From NCBI GenBank assembly GCA_007124475.1, contig SLFB01000071.1, forward strand, positions 1-16,340: DNA of 16,340 bases, written 5' to 3'. The notes beneath the pieces are model-generated. The model was given only the letters and a program-made list of their open reading frames with translations, was not told the DNA's origin and did no database searches. The translations under genes and the position numbers were made by a program. This stretch comes from Vibrio sp. Its GTDB lineage: Bacteria; Pseudomonadota; Gammaproteobacteria; Enterobacterales; Vibrionaceae. This document shows positions 1 to 5,834 of this stretch, one piece after another. Within the stretch, counting starts at the first letter, position 1; every line of letters begins with the position of its first letter.

Positions 1-24
1 AAATCGAAAACAAAGGCCATCAAG

Positions 25-1569
25 ATGAAACAACAACACAGTTCAACGCAATTTAACGAACACCAAGTGTTAGACCTTATTGTCGTCGGTGGCGGCATTA
101 ATGGTGCTGGCATCGCTGCTGACGCTGCAGGCCGAGGTTTAACGGTTGGGCTTTATGAAGCACAAGATTTTGCCAGCGCTACCTCGTCAGCCAGCTCGAA
201 GCTCATCCATGGTGGCCTACGTTATCTCGAACATTATGAGTTTCGCTTAGTGAGTGAAGCATTAGCTGAGCGGGAAGTTTTACTTAAAAAAGCACCGCAT
301 ATTGTCACACCAATGCGTTTTCGCCTGCCTCACCGTCCATTTCTTCGCCCAGCATGGATGATCCGTGCGGGTCTATTTCTTTACGATAATTTAGGTAAAC
401 GAACCTCACTGCCAAGCAGTAAAAAAGTCGCCTTACAGGCAGGCAAAGTCATGAAACCTGAAATGACGGTTGGTTTCGAATATTCTGATTGCTGGGTAGA
501 TGATGCTCGTTTAGTGATACTCAATGCGATGCAAGCCAAAGAACTCGGCTCTGAGGTAATGAATTATTGCCAAGTAGAGAAAGCCACCCGCGAAGGTGAT
601 ATCTGGACAGTGACCTTATTCGACCAGCGCACCCAAACTCGCTTTGTGCGTAAAAGCCATGCCTTAGTCAATGCTACTGGCCCTTGGGTTAAACAATTTT
701 TAGATCATAATATCCAAGTCGACTCACCTTACGGTATTCGTCTGATTAAAGGATCGCACATCATAGTGCCGAAAATTCATGATGAGCCACAAGCTTATAT
801 CTTAGAAAATGAAGATAAACGCATTGTATTTGCCATCCCTTATTTGGGTAAGTATTCCATGATAGGTACCACAGATGTGGAATATAAAGGCGATCCAAGA
901 CAAGTCGCGATCTCAGCAGAAGAGCGTCAATACCTGATTGATATCGTCAATAAGCATTTTGCTAAAGAGATCGCTGTCAGTGATATCGTCTCTGAGTTTA
1001 GCGGTGTGCGTCCTTTATGTGATGATGAATCGGACTCACCACAAGCCATTACTCGTGATTACACCTTATCTCTCGACCAACAGGATGATAACGCTCCACT
1101 GCTGTCAATTTTTGGTGGCAAACTGACTACCTATCGCAAGTTAGCAGAGTCAGCGATGAAACAGCTTGCGCCTTTCTTCCCCAATATGAAACCAAGTTGG
1201 ACAGCACAATCTGCCTTACCGGGAGGAGAAGCCTTTGCGCGGGATAAGCTATTGACCAAACTGCAACAACAGCTGCCATCGGTCAATCCAGCAATGTTAG
1301 AGCGTTGGGTCACTAACTATGGTACGCGCTGTAATACCATGCTTGATGGCGTACAAAACCAAGCGGATTTAGGTCTTCAGTTTAGCGATGATTTGTATCA
1401 AATCGAAGTGGATTATTTGCTTGAACATGAGTATGCACAGCAAGCGGATGATATCTTCTGGCGTCGCACTAAATTAGGTATTGACCATGATGCTGCTTGC
1501 ATTGAGCAAGTTGCACACTATTTAACCGCCAAAAAAGAAGCGAGCCATAACCAACGCGCCACTGGTTAG
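25..1569 (+). CDS. glpD: Aerobic glycerol-3-phosphate dehydrogenase
   Basis: This 514-residue protein is the FAD-dependent, membrane-associated enzyme that oxidises sn-glycerol-3-phosphate to dihydroxyacetone phosphate and passes electrons to quinone. The N-terminal dinucleotide-binding motif GGGINGAG is at residues 22-29, followed by the family stretch SSKLIHGGLRYLE. FGGKLTTYRKLAE, the second FAD-contact region, lies near residues 361-373. Length fits the GlpD family (about 500 residues). The ATG has an AAAGG eight bases upstream, which supports this start. The promoter and any GlpR or CRP sites lie outside the window. A strong intrinsic terminator follows within 40 bases. glpM on the opposite strand converges from downstream, so the local theme is glycerol metabolism, although glpM is not co-transcribed with glpD here. 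Identification is by family recognition and is very secure. Confidence 0.97.
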   Translation: MKQQHSSTQFNEHQVLDLIVVGGGINGAGIAADAAGRGLTVGLYEAQDFASATSSASSKLIHGGLRYLEHYEFRLVSEALAEREVLLKKAPHIVTPMRFRLPHRPFLRPAWMIRAGLFLYDNLGKRTSLPSSKKVALQAGKVMKPEMTVGFEYSDCWVDDARLVILNAMQAKELGSEVMNYCQVEKATREGDIWTVTLFDQRTQTRFVRKSHALVNATGPWVKQFLDHNIQVDSPYGIRLIKGSHIIVPKIHDEPQAYILENEDKRIVFAIPYLGKYSMIGTTDVEYKGDPRQVAISAEERQYLIDIVNKHFAKEIAVSDIVSEFSGVRPLCDDESDSPQAITRDYTLSLDQQDDNAPLLSIFGGKLTTYRKLAESAMKQLAPFFPNMKPSWTAQSALPGGEAFARDKLLTKLQQQLPSVNPAMLERWVTNYGTRCNTMLDGVQNQADLGLQFSDDLYQIEVDYLLEHEYAQQADDIFWRRTKLGIDHDAACIEQVAHYLTAKKEASHNQRATG

Positions 1570-1605
1570 CACTCTTGTCTTTCGAAACAACCAGTCTCGA
1601 TGATT

Positions 1606-1632
1606 AAACCACCACTTGCGGTGGTTTTTTAT
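1606..1632 (+). terminator. Intrinsic terminator of glpD
   Basis: A perfect 8-bp stem (AAACCACC at 1606-1613 with GGTGGTTT at 1620-1627) encloses a 6-nt loop and runs into a T tract. It sits 37 nt after the glpD stop and just before the end of the convergent minus-strand ORF, so it can also partly serve that direction (AAA on the other side). Confidence 0.9.
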
Positions 1633-1641
1633 TGGAGGAGT

Positions 1642-1902
1642 TTATGGCTGTTCCGTCGGACGTAACTGCTCTAACTGCTTCTTAAACAGCGCGGGCATGG
1701 TATATAACAGCAGCAATCGAATAGCATGATTGACCATAACAAAAGCCGGCTCTAAACCGAGTAATAAAGCCACAGCTGTCATCGCTTCAACACTTCCGGG
1801 CACCCAAGATAGCAACAATACCAACCAACTCATATCCAGTAGGTGAGCCGCAAGCCAAGAGACGCCTACGGCAACCATTAAGCCAATCAAGGTGACTATC
1901 AC
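1642..1902 (-). CDS. Short membrane protein resembling the C-terminal half-repeat of AbrB-family proteins, coupled to glpM
   Basis: About 86 residues if started at the GTG at 1902. This GTG overlaps the glpM stop codon (GTGA arrangement), which suggests translational coupling. The sequence carries the conserved core of the AbrB membrane family (AbrB_dup): a hydrophobic segment GLMVAVGVSWLAAHLL, then a PGS-VEAMTAVAL motif and AFVMVNHAIRLLLLY. Complete AbrB proteins have about 350 residues with two such repeats, so this is only the last quarter or so. The frame stays open upstream to a TTG at 1992 inside glpM, but that part shows no AbrB similarity. It may be a remnant left when a deletion joined an abrB-like gene to the glpM end, or a small expressed membrane protein. 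No promoter of its own is visible. Confidence 0.5.
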   Translation of the reverse strand: MIVTLIGLMVAVGVSWLAAHLLDMSWLVLLLSWVPGSVEAMTAVALLLGLEPAFVMVNHAIRLLLLYTMPALFKKQLEQLRPTEQP

Positions 1903-2252
1903 CCCGCAATGCTTGGATGAAAACGACTCCAAGTTAAAATCAAGATGCAAGCAAAAGCCAGCCAGATCAAGGTAGAAAGGCTCAAAGTCCAAAGTAACGA
2001 GAGGTGGTAACTAAGATAGTAAATTGCGATTAAATAAGCCGCGTACGGGATTAAAGAATAGAGACCAAATAAAGCGGTAACTCGAAGATCAGCCATGGTG
2101 CGTTCGCTGCCGACAATATAATGAGCAATTAACGCAAAAGTGGGAAAGAGTGGCACTAAACCAGCAATAAAAAAGCTTTTGCTTTTTGAAAGAATAGCAA
2201 TGATCAACACCGCTACTGCGCCCAATAAACATTTCAAAAACAGAGCCAGCAT
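1899..2252 (-). CDS. glpM: GlpM family inner membrane protein
   Basis: A 117-residue hydrophobic protein with about four membrane segments and no soluble domain. The conserved stretches IAGLVPLFPTFALIAHYIVGSER and ALFGLYSLIPYAAYL are diagnostic of GlpM, a small inner-membrane protein whose gene is linked to glpD in Pseudomonas and which has been tied to alginate production there; its biochemical role is not established. An ATG two codons further upstream (2258) directly abuts the AAGGA, whereas the ATG at 2252 has AAGGA at a 6-nt spacing and aligns with the E. coli GlpM N-terminus, so the later start is preferred. It converges on glpD and its stop overlaps the GTG of an AbrB-like short ORF. 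Confidence 0.88.
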   Translation of the reverse strand: MLALFLKCLLGAVAVLIIAILSKSKSFFIAGLVPLFPTFALIAHYIVGSERTMADLRVTALFGLYSLIPYAAYLIAIYYLSYHLSLLWTLSLSTLIWLAFACILILTWSRFHPSIAG

Positions 2253-2344
2253 GGTCATTCCTTGGTTATTCTCAACGCGTGCTTACTATAACCAGTTGTT
2301 ACAAGATGTAAAGATTAAGTTCTCAACCGGTGAAAATAGACCGT

Positions 2345-2405
2345 TATACCCAAACCACTTGGAGTTGTAGCCAACACCCTTGCAGCTTCAAGTAGGAAGG
2401 GTATA
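2345..2405. repeat. Palindromic repeat R1 (short form)
   Basis: A 61-bp imperfect palindrome. The left arm ATACCCAAACCACTTGGAG is matched by a right arm whose reverse complement is ATACCCTTCCTACTTGAAG. The core is TAGCCAACACC-CTTGCAG. The same arms and core recur at 13835-13913 and, with a central insert, at 10762-10886. The right arm contains the stop codon and last five codons of the VOC gene on the minus strand. Confidence 0.82.
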
Positions 2406-2810
2406 TTGCTGAAAAGCTTTTAATTCAATTACATTACCTTCAGGATCTTCTATATAAATCGAACGTCCAAAACCTTGTGCGCCATAACGAGTATCAAAGT
2501 CAGAATGGGGGATATCATGCCGATCAAGAAATGACAACAAATCCTCCTCGTCTAATGGAGAAACTTGCAAGCAAATATGCTCTACATTACGGCCATCTTG
2601 CTGTGGCGCTTTACCGCCTAATTGACCCAACTCACTATCAACGGTCACAATATCAATTAATGCTGTTCCTGCTCGCAACTGAATTAACCCCACCTCTTGT
2701 GGCAAAGTACGTTCAATCGGGCAGCCCAGTAAAGTGCTATAAAAATACAGCATTTTATCCAACTGAGTTGTACGTAATACGACATGATCCAAACCATGGA
2801 TAGTTAACAT
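2388..2810 (-). CDS. VOC superfamily protein (glyoxalase/bleomycin-resistance fold)
   Basis: A 140-residue single-domain protein with two beta-alpha-beta-beta-beta modules. The N-terminal GLDHVVLRT supplies the usual metal-ligand His9, EHICLQV supplies His78, and DPEGNVIELK supplies Glu129, so the metal site looks intact. Members include glyoxalase I, dioxygenases and fosfomycin or bleomycin resistance proteins; the substrate cannot be told from sequence. AAAGGAG lies 6 nt before the ATG, an excellent ribosome binding site that fixes the start. It is divergent from the trmK-like gene over a 130-bp gap. The stop codon and the last five residues (YTLPT) fall inside palindromic repeat R1, so the natural C-terminus seems to have been set by insertion or drift of the repeat; the core domain ends before that point. 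Confidence 0.9.
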   Translation of the reverse strand: MLTIHGLDHVVLRTTQLDKMLYFYSTLLGCPIERTLPQEVGLIQLRAGTALIDIVTVDSELGQLGGKAPQQDGRNVEHICLQVSPLDEEDLLSFLDRHDIPHSDFDTRYGAQGFGRSIYIEDPEGNVIELKAFQQYTLPT

Positions 2811-2863
2811 TCTGTGCTCCTTTTATTGTTTGCGATTTAGCAACAACCAAACGTCTTGACGCT

Positions 2864-2878
2864 ATAAGTGTAACTTAT
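2864..2878. promoter_or_regulatory. Small inverted repeat in the VOC/trmK divergent region
   Basis: ATAAGT-GTA-ACTTAT is a perfect 6-bp inverted repeat placed directly upstream of the candidate -35 box for the plus-strand methyltransferase gene. It could be an operator shared by the divergent genes; no known regulator motif is recognised, and a site this short can arise by chance. Confidence 0.3.
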
Positions 2879-2908
2879 TTGAGCATCGCGAGCATAGTTG
2901 AGTATAAT
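2879..2908 (+). promoter_or_regulatory. Candidate sigma-70 promoter for the trmK-like gene
   Basis: TTGAGC and TATAAT are separated by 18 bp, with a perfect -10 hexamer. Predicted transcription start is near 2915, giving a leader of about 25 nt before the ATG at 2941. No clear Shine-Dalgarno sequence is seen in that short leader. Confidence 0.6.
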
Positions 2909-2940
2909 CCGCCGCCTCTATTCACTGACTGTTATTTTCC

Positions 2941-3633
2941 ATGAAACTAAGCCAACGTTTACAACACATTGAGCAATTGATTACTCAACCCTATGAGCAT
3001 ATTTGGGATTGCTGCTGTGATCATGGCTGGCTGGGACAAGCACTATTAACCCGCCAAGCGGCATCGCACATCCATTTTGTCGATATTGTCCCGGCGTTAA
3101 TTGATAAATTACAGCAACGCCTTACTCACCACTTCCTTGACCAAACAAAATGGAGTGCCGAATGCTTAGATGTCGCCACTATCCCATTAAATCAATACCA
3201 GGGTCGCCAGCTAGTGATCATCGCTGGGGTTGGTGGTGATTTGAGCGCAGAATTAGTGCGCAAAATTGTTCGCTCTCATCCCGACCAGACCATCGACTTT
3301 ATCTTGTGCCCTGTCTACCATACCTATGCTTTACGGCAACAGTTGCAACAATTAACCTGTGTACTACACCATGAAAGCTTAGTCGAAGAAAACCGCCGTT
3401 ATTATGAAATACTGTATATCGGTAACCCCACTTCTACTGATACTAGCGCTCAAACGATCAGCCTGGTTGGCGATAGGCTTTGGAAAGTCAACGCCATCGA
3501 CCAATATCAACGAGCGGAACGGTATTTAAATAAATTGCTCAGTCATTATCAACGGGTTGAAAAAAGTTACCCTGAAAAAGCAGCGCCGATTGTCCGCGCC
3601 TATCAATCGGTTTCAATCACATTATCACAATGA
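2941..3633 (+). CDS. TrmK-family tRNA (adenine(22)-N1)-methyltransferase-like protein
   Basis: A 230-residue class I SAM-dependent methyltransferase. Motif I reads WDCCCDHGWLG (residues 22-32), where TrmK proteins have D-I-G-[ST]-D-H-[AG]-x-L. AGVGGD at 95-100 matches the family's AGMGG motif, and ILCPVYHTYALR at 121-132 occupies the catalytic LQPN-like position, where this protein has CP instead of QP. The C-terminal 50 residues look helical (coiled-coil like), as in TrmK. TrmK makes m1A22 in tRNA of Gram-positive bacteria; gammaproteobacterial homologues are poorly studied, so the tRNA target is inferred from the family. A sigma-70-like promoter with TATAAT lies 33 bp upstream. No Shine-Dalgarno is evident; the leader is short. 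The gap to the peroxiredoxin gene is 182 bp, so co-transcription is uncertain. Confidence 0.82.
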   Translation: MKLSQRLQHIEQLITQPYEHIWDCCCDHGWLGQALLTRQAASHIHFVDIVPALIDKLQQRLTHHFLDQTKWSAECLDVATIPLNQYQGRQLVIIAGVGGDLSAELVRKIVRSHPDQTIDFILCPVYHTYALRQQLQQLTCVLHHESLVEENRRYYEILYIGNPTSTDTSAQTISLVGDRLWKVNAIDQYQRAERYLNKLLSHYQRVEKSYPEKAAPIVRAYQSVSITLSQ

Positions 3634-3815
3634 AATACTTGGCTTTAAACGGGATGACCGTCATTCGCAAGTTTCTGCAACCTACATTCACCATGATTTC
3701 CCTACACTTTGTCAGTGGTTGAAGATTACATTTAGCGTTACACTGGATAAGTAATCTCTCCCCCTTGCGATTTGATGTTCAAACCGCAGGGACAACTCAA
3801 GATTAAGGAAGCAAG

Positions 3816-4289
3816 ATGATTAAACAAGGACAAACTCTACCTGCGGCCACCCTAAGCCAGCTGACCGCAGATGGTATGGTTAACCACAATGTACAAGAAT
3901 TATTTGCTGGAAAAAAAGTCGTATTATTTGCTGTTCCAGGTGCTTTCACCCCTACATGTTCAGAAGCGCATTTACCAGGTTACGTCGTACATGCTGACAC
4001 TTTTAAAGCGAAGGGTGTCGATCTCATTGCCTGCGTTGCAGTCAATGATGCATTTGTAATGAAAGCTTGGGGCGAAGCGCAAAATGCTTCTGAGTTATTG
4101 ATGCTCGCCGATGGGGATGCCAGCTTTACTAAAGCCCTTGGCCTTGAAATGGACACGGCCGGTTTTGGTGGCATCCGCTCACAACGCTACGCGATGATCA
4201 TTGAAGATGGTGTTGTTACCACACTCAATGTTGAAGAAGCAAAAGCTTTCGAAGCCAGCAAAGCGGAAACATTACTTGCTCTACTTTAA
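3816..4289 (+). CDS. Peroxiredoxin, Prx5 type (single domain)
   Basis: A 157-residue thiol peroxidase of the AhpC/TSA superfamily, Prx5 subfamily. The active-site loop PGAFTPTCSE (residues 41-50) contains Thr45 and the peroxidatic Cys48, and GGIRSQRYAMIIEDG supplies the conserved Arg (121 or 124). Another cysteine occurs at position 73. It reduces hydrogen peroxide and organic hydroperoxides in the cytoplasm, usually using glutaredoxin or thioredoxin. Some gammaproteobacteria (for example Haemophilus) fuse this domain to glutaredoxin; here the protein ends after the Prx fold, so a separate reductant is needed. AAGGA sits 9 nt before the ATG. No convincing OxyR site was recognised upstream. 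A hairpin follows 20 nt after the stop. Confidence 0.93.
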   Translation: MIKQGQTLPAATLSQLTADGMVNHNVQELFAGKKVVLFAVPGAFTPTCSEAHLPGYVVHADTFKAKGVDLIACVAVNDAFVMKAWGEAQNASELLMLADGDASFTKALGLEMDTAGFGGIRSQRYAMIIEDGVVTTLNVEEAKAFEASKAETLLALL

Positions 4290-4310
4290 GCATACTAATT
4301 CATGATCTAA

Positions 4311-4333
4311 TGGCCTCAGCCTGCTTGAGGCCA
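4311..4333. terminator. Hairpin after the peroxiredoxin gene
   Basis: A perfect 8-bp stem TGGCCTCA / TGAGGCCA closes a 7-nt loop. It has no true U tract in the plus direction (AATTAACCC follows), so it may be a weak or Rho-assisted terminator, or an RNA 3' stabiliser. Confidence 0.5.
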
Positions 4334-4364
4334 ATTAACCCATCAAACTCAGCTCCTTAAAGCC

Positions 4365-4380
4365 TTAACCCAAACCACTT
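4365..4380. repeat. Isolated arm of the palindromic repeat family
   Basis: TTAACCCAAACCACTT matches the left arm of repeat R1 (TATACCCAAACCACTT) except near its 5' end, but no matching right arm follows. It looks like a decayed or truncated copy in the intergenic region before the replication gene pair. Confidence 0.45.
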
Positions 4381-4501
4381 AGCGTGAAGAAAACGTCAAG
4401 TCGCAACGGAATAAATTTAATTACTCATAAGCCTACAACTCCCTATCCGACTGACATACAATAGCCGACACCGTTAAGATATTTCACCTCGGAGCAAATC
4501 A

Positions 4502-5251
4502 GTGAGCGCAAAATATACCCATCTGGCTTGGCAACTCAACTGTGCAAGTGCAGCCGAAAAATTGGTGCTATTAATGCTCGCCGACAGCGCAGACGAAATG
4601 GGCTATGTCACCGTTCATTTAGAACGCATGGGACCATTATGCTGTTTATCGACCTTTGGCTTAGCCGATTGTTTACGCTCCTTATGCGATCAACAGCGAC
4701 TAGAGAAAATCAAAGTAGAGCATCGTCAAGGTCAAGAATTACATATTTTCCAAATGCTGATAAATCAAGAGCATTCATCAATGGCTGTTGATACCGCACC
4801 AGCACCAGCACCAGCACCAGCACCAGCACCAGCACCAAAAGAAAGCTTTCCCAACCTGCCAAAGCAAGCGTTGCAATACAGAAATCAGTCTTCCAATCTT
4901 ATGCAAGGTAACGCCATTGCCACTCATGATCTGGATGAAAGCGAAATTCCAATGTGGGCTGAACGTGCATTTAAATTTTCTGGCATTAATAATGATCATC
5001 TATTAGTGTGGAAAAAGTTTGTTTTATGGCATAAGTCTAAAGCTAGCGAATTATTAACCGTGGCCCGATTAGAAAACAAACTCCAGTATTGGTTGACCAA
5101 CGAGAAACTCAATGAAAGACAGCAAACGAAAACCACTGAATATTCAGGAAATCGAGAGCAAGCTAAGGGAAATGGGTATAAACCAAAGCTTAGCCCATCT
5201 GAACGCTTCCGACAGCAGCTTATCCAACAAGGGAAAAAGCCCACATTCTGA
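4502..5251 (+). CDS. Lambda O-like/DnaT-domain replication protein (primosomal, DopC-like architecture)
   Basis: A 249-residue protein starting at GTG with GGAG seven bases upstream. Residues 1-75 (AEKLVLLMLADSADEMGYV, then LSTFGLADCLRSL) read as a winged-helix DNA-binding domain of the type found in phage replication initiators. Residues 99-112 are an (Ala-Pro)7 linker encoded by a perfect hexanucleotide repeat. Residues 151-203 (WAERAF...LLVWKKFVLWH...LENKLQYWL) resemble the DnaT ssDNA-binding domain of primosomal proteins. The tail is basic and polar. The next gene overlaps its 3' end and resembles lambda P, so the pair mirrors phage O-P organisation without other phage genes. Such pairs have been proposed as domesticated helicase-loading factors (DopC/DopE); that this copy acts in chromosomal replication is inference. 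Confidence 0.7.
   Translation: MSAKYTHLAWQLNCASAAEKLVLLMLADSADEMGYVTVHLERMGPLCCLSTFGLADCLRSLCDQQRLEKIKVEHRQGQELHIFQMLINQEHSSMAVDTAPAPAPAPAPAPAPKESFPNLPKQALQYRNQSSNLMQGNAIATHDLDESEIPMWAERAFKFSGINNDHLLVWKKFVLWHKSKASELLTVARLENKLQYWLTNEKLNERQQTKTTEYSGNREQAKGNGYKPKLSPSERFRQQLIQQGKKPTF
4796..4837. repeat. Tandem hexanucleotide repeat (GCACCA)7
   Basis: Seven perfect copies of GCACCA lie in frame within the DnaT-like gene and encode an (Ala-Pro)7 linker between the HTH and DnaT-like domains. Because the unit is 6 bp, copy-number change lengthens or shortens the linker by two residues and never shifts the frame. Confidence 0.95.
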
Positions 5252-5831
5252 ACCAGCGATTACTGAGCAAGTTGAAGATGAAGCCCCATCAGATTGGTGT
5301 TTACATGTCTTTGGCTCATTCCTCAGTGTCTATGAAACCCAATGGGAGTATCAATACGGTAGCTTACCAACGGGGAAATTCATCGATTTTGCTGAATCGA
5401 TTGATGCCAATAGCCTTAATCGTGTGCTGAAACATTGTCATGAACGCATCCAACTGGGCAATAGTTGGCCGCCACAAATGGGTGAGCTTTGGGTACTACG
5501 TGACGCTTTAACAGCGGAAGAACTATTGGATAGCCGGATTCGAGTGCTTTCTCGTGAACCTGAAAATGACATTGAAAAATGGCTAGTACAAAACAAGCTG
5601 TATGATTTAAAACGCGTTGCGGAAGCAAAACTCGATCAACTGTTTAAAAAATATTATTTAGAAGCCAAAAGACTGGAAGAAAAAGGCAAACTGGTCACTA
5701 AACTACCGGATAATTTACTCGCTGCTCACTCGGTTAAAAACGTAAACGATTTAAAACGTGAAGAATATGAACAGCGACATGGCAAGGCATTAAACCCGAG
5801 GATTGAACAAATCCTGAATAGCAAGCTGTAA
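5112..5831 (+). CDS. Lambda P-like replicative helicase loader (DopE-like)
   Basis: Up to 239 residues. The core from residue 60 (DWCLHVFGSF...) through SLNRVLKHCHERIQLGNSWP and PQMGELWVLRDA parallels the lambda P layout, in which a helical segment with a basic face leads into a Pro-rich stop (LPSPGQF in lambda P; WPPQMGEL at 119-126 here) and then a Trp/Leu-rich helix. The C-terminal 70 residues are highly charged and helical. Lambda P binds and delivers DnaB helicase; that role is inferred. The start is uncertain: ATG 5112 has only GAG upstream and ATG 5172 has AGGGA too close, yet either leaves an 80- to 140-nt overlap with the preceding gene, so translational coupling is likely. The stop lies 3 nt from the convergent viaA stop. 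Alternative: a diverged prophage remnant; the intact frame argues for function. Confidence 0.68.
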   Translation: MKDSKRKPLNIQEIESKLREMGINQSLAHLNASDSSLSNKGKSPHSEPAITEQVEDEAPSDWCLHVFGSFLSVYETQWEYQYGSLPTGKFIDFAESIDANSLNRVLKHCHERIQLGNSWPPQMGELWVLRDALTAEELLDSRIRVLSREPENDIEKWLVQNKLYDLKRVAEAKLDQLFKKYYLEAKRLEEKGKLVTKLPDNLLAAHSVKNVNDLKREEYEQRHGKALNPRIEQILNSKL

Positions 5832-5834
5832 AAA

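Noticed and set aside
1899..1992. TTG at 1992 as start of the AbrB-like ORF
   Set aside because: The residues it adds lie wholly inside glpM, have no AbrB similarity and no ribosome site; the GTG overlapping the glpM stop is more plausible.
2140..2370. Plus-strand open frame of 76 codons covering the glpM start and repeat R1
   Set aside because: It lies antisense to glpM, has no ribosome site or family similarity, and ends inside a palindromic repeat.
2477..2803. 108-codon plus-strand frame opposite the VOC gene
   Set aside because: Antisense to a well-supported gene with a strong ribosome site; no recognisable domain.
4796..4837. Tandem hexamers as a CRISPR-like or origin iteron array
   Set aside because: Units are contiguous, 6 bp and in frame with a coding sequence; no spacers, DnaA boxes or AT-rich unwinding region.
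4778..5006. Open frames with runs of CysTrp or HisGln
   Set aside because: They are out-of-frame readings of the hexanucleotide repeat in the DnaT-like gene; low-complexity shadows.
4502..5831. Idea that the two overlapping replication frames are one gene broken by a frameshift
   Set aside because: Each frame has its own complete domain set and the phage counterparts O and P are separate genes; the overlap is long and both frames are intact.
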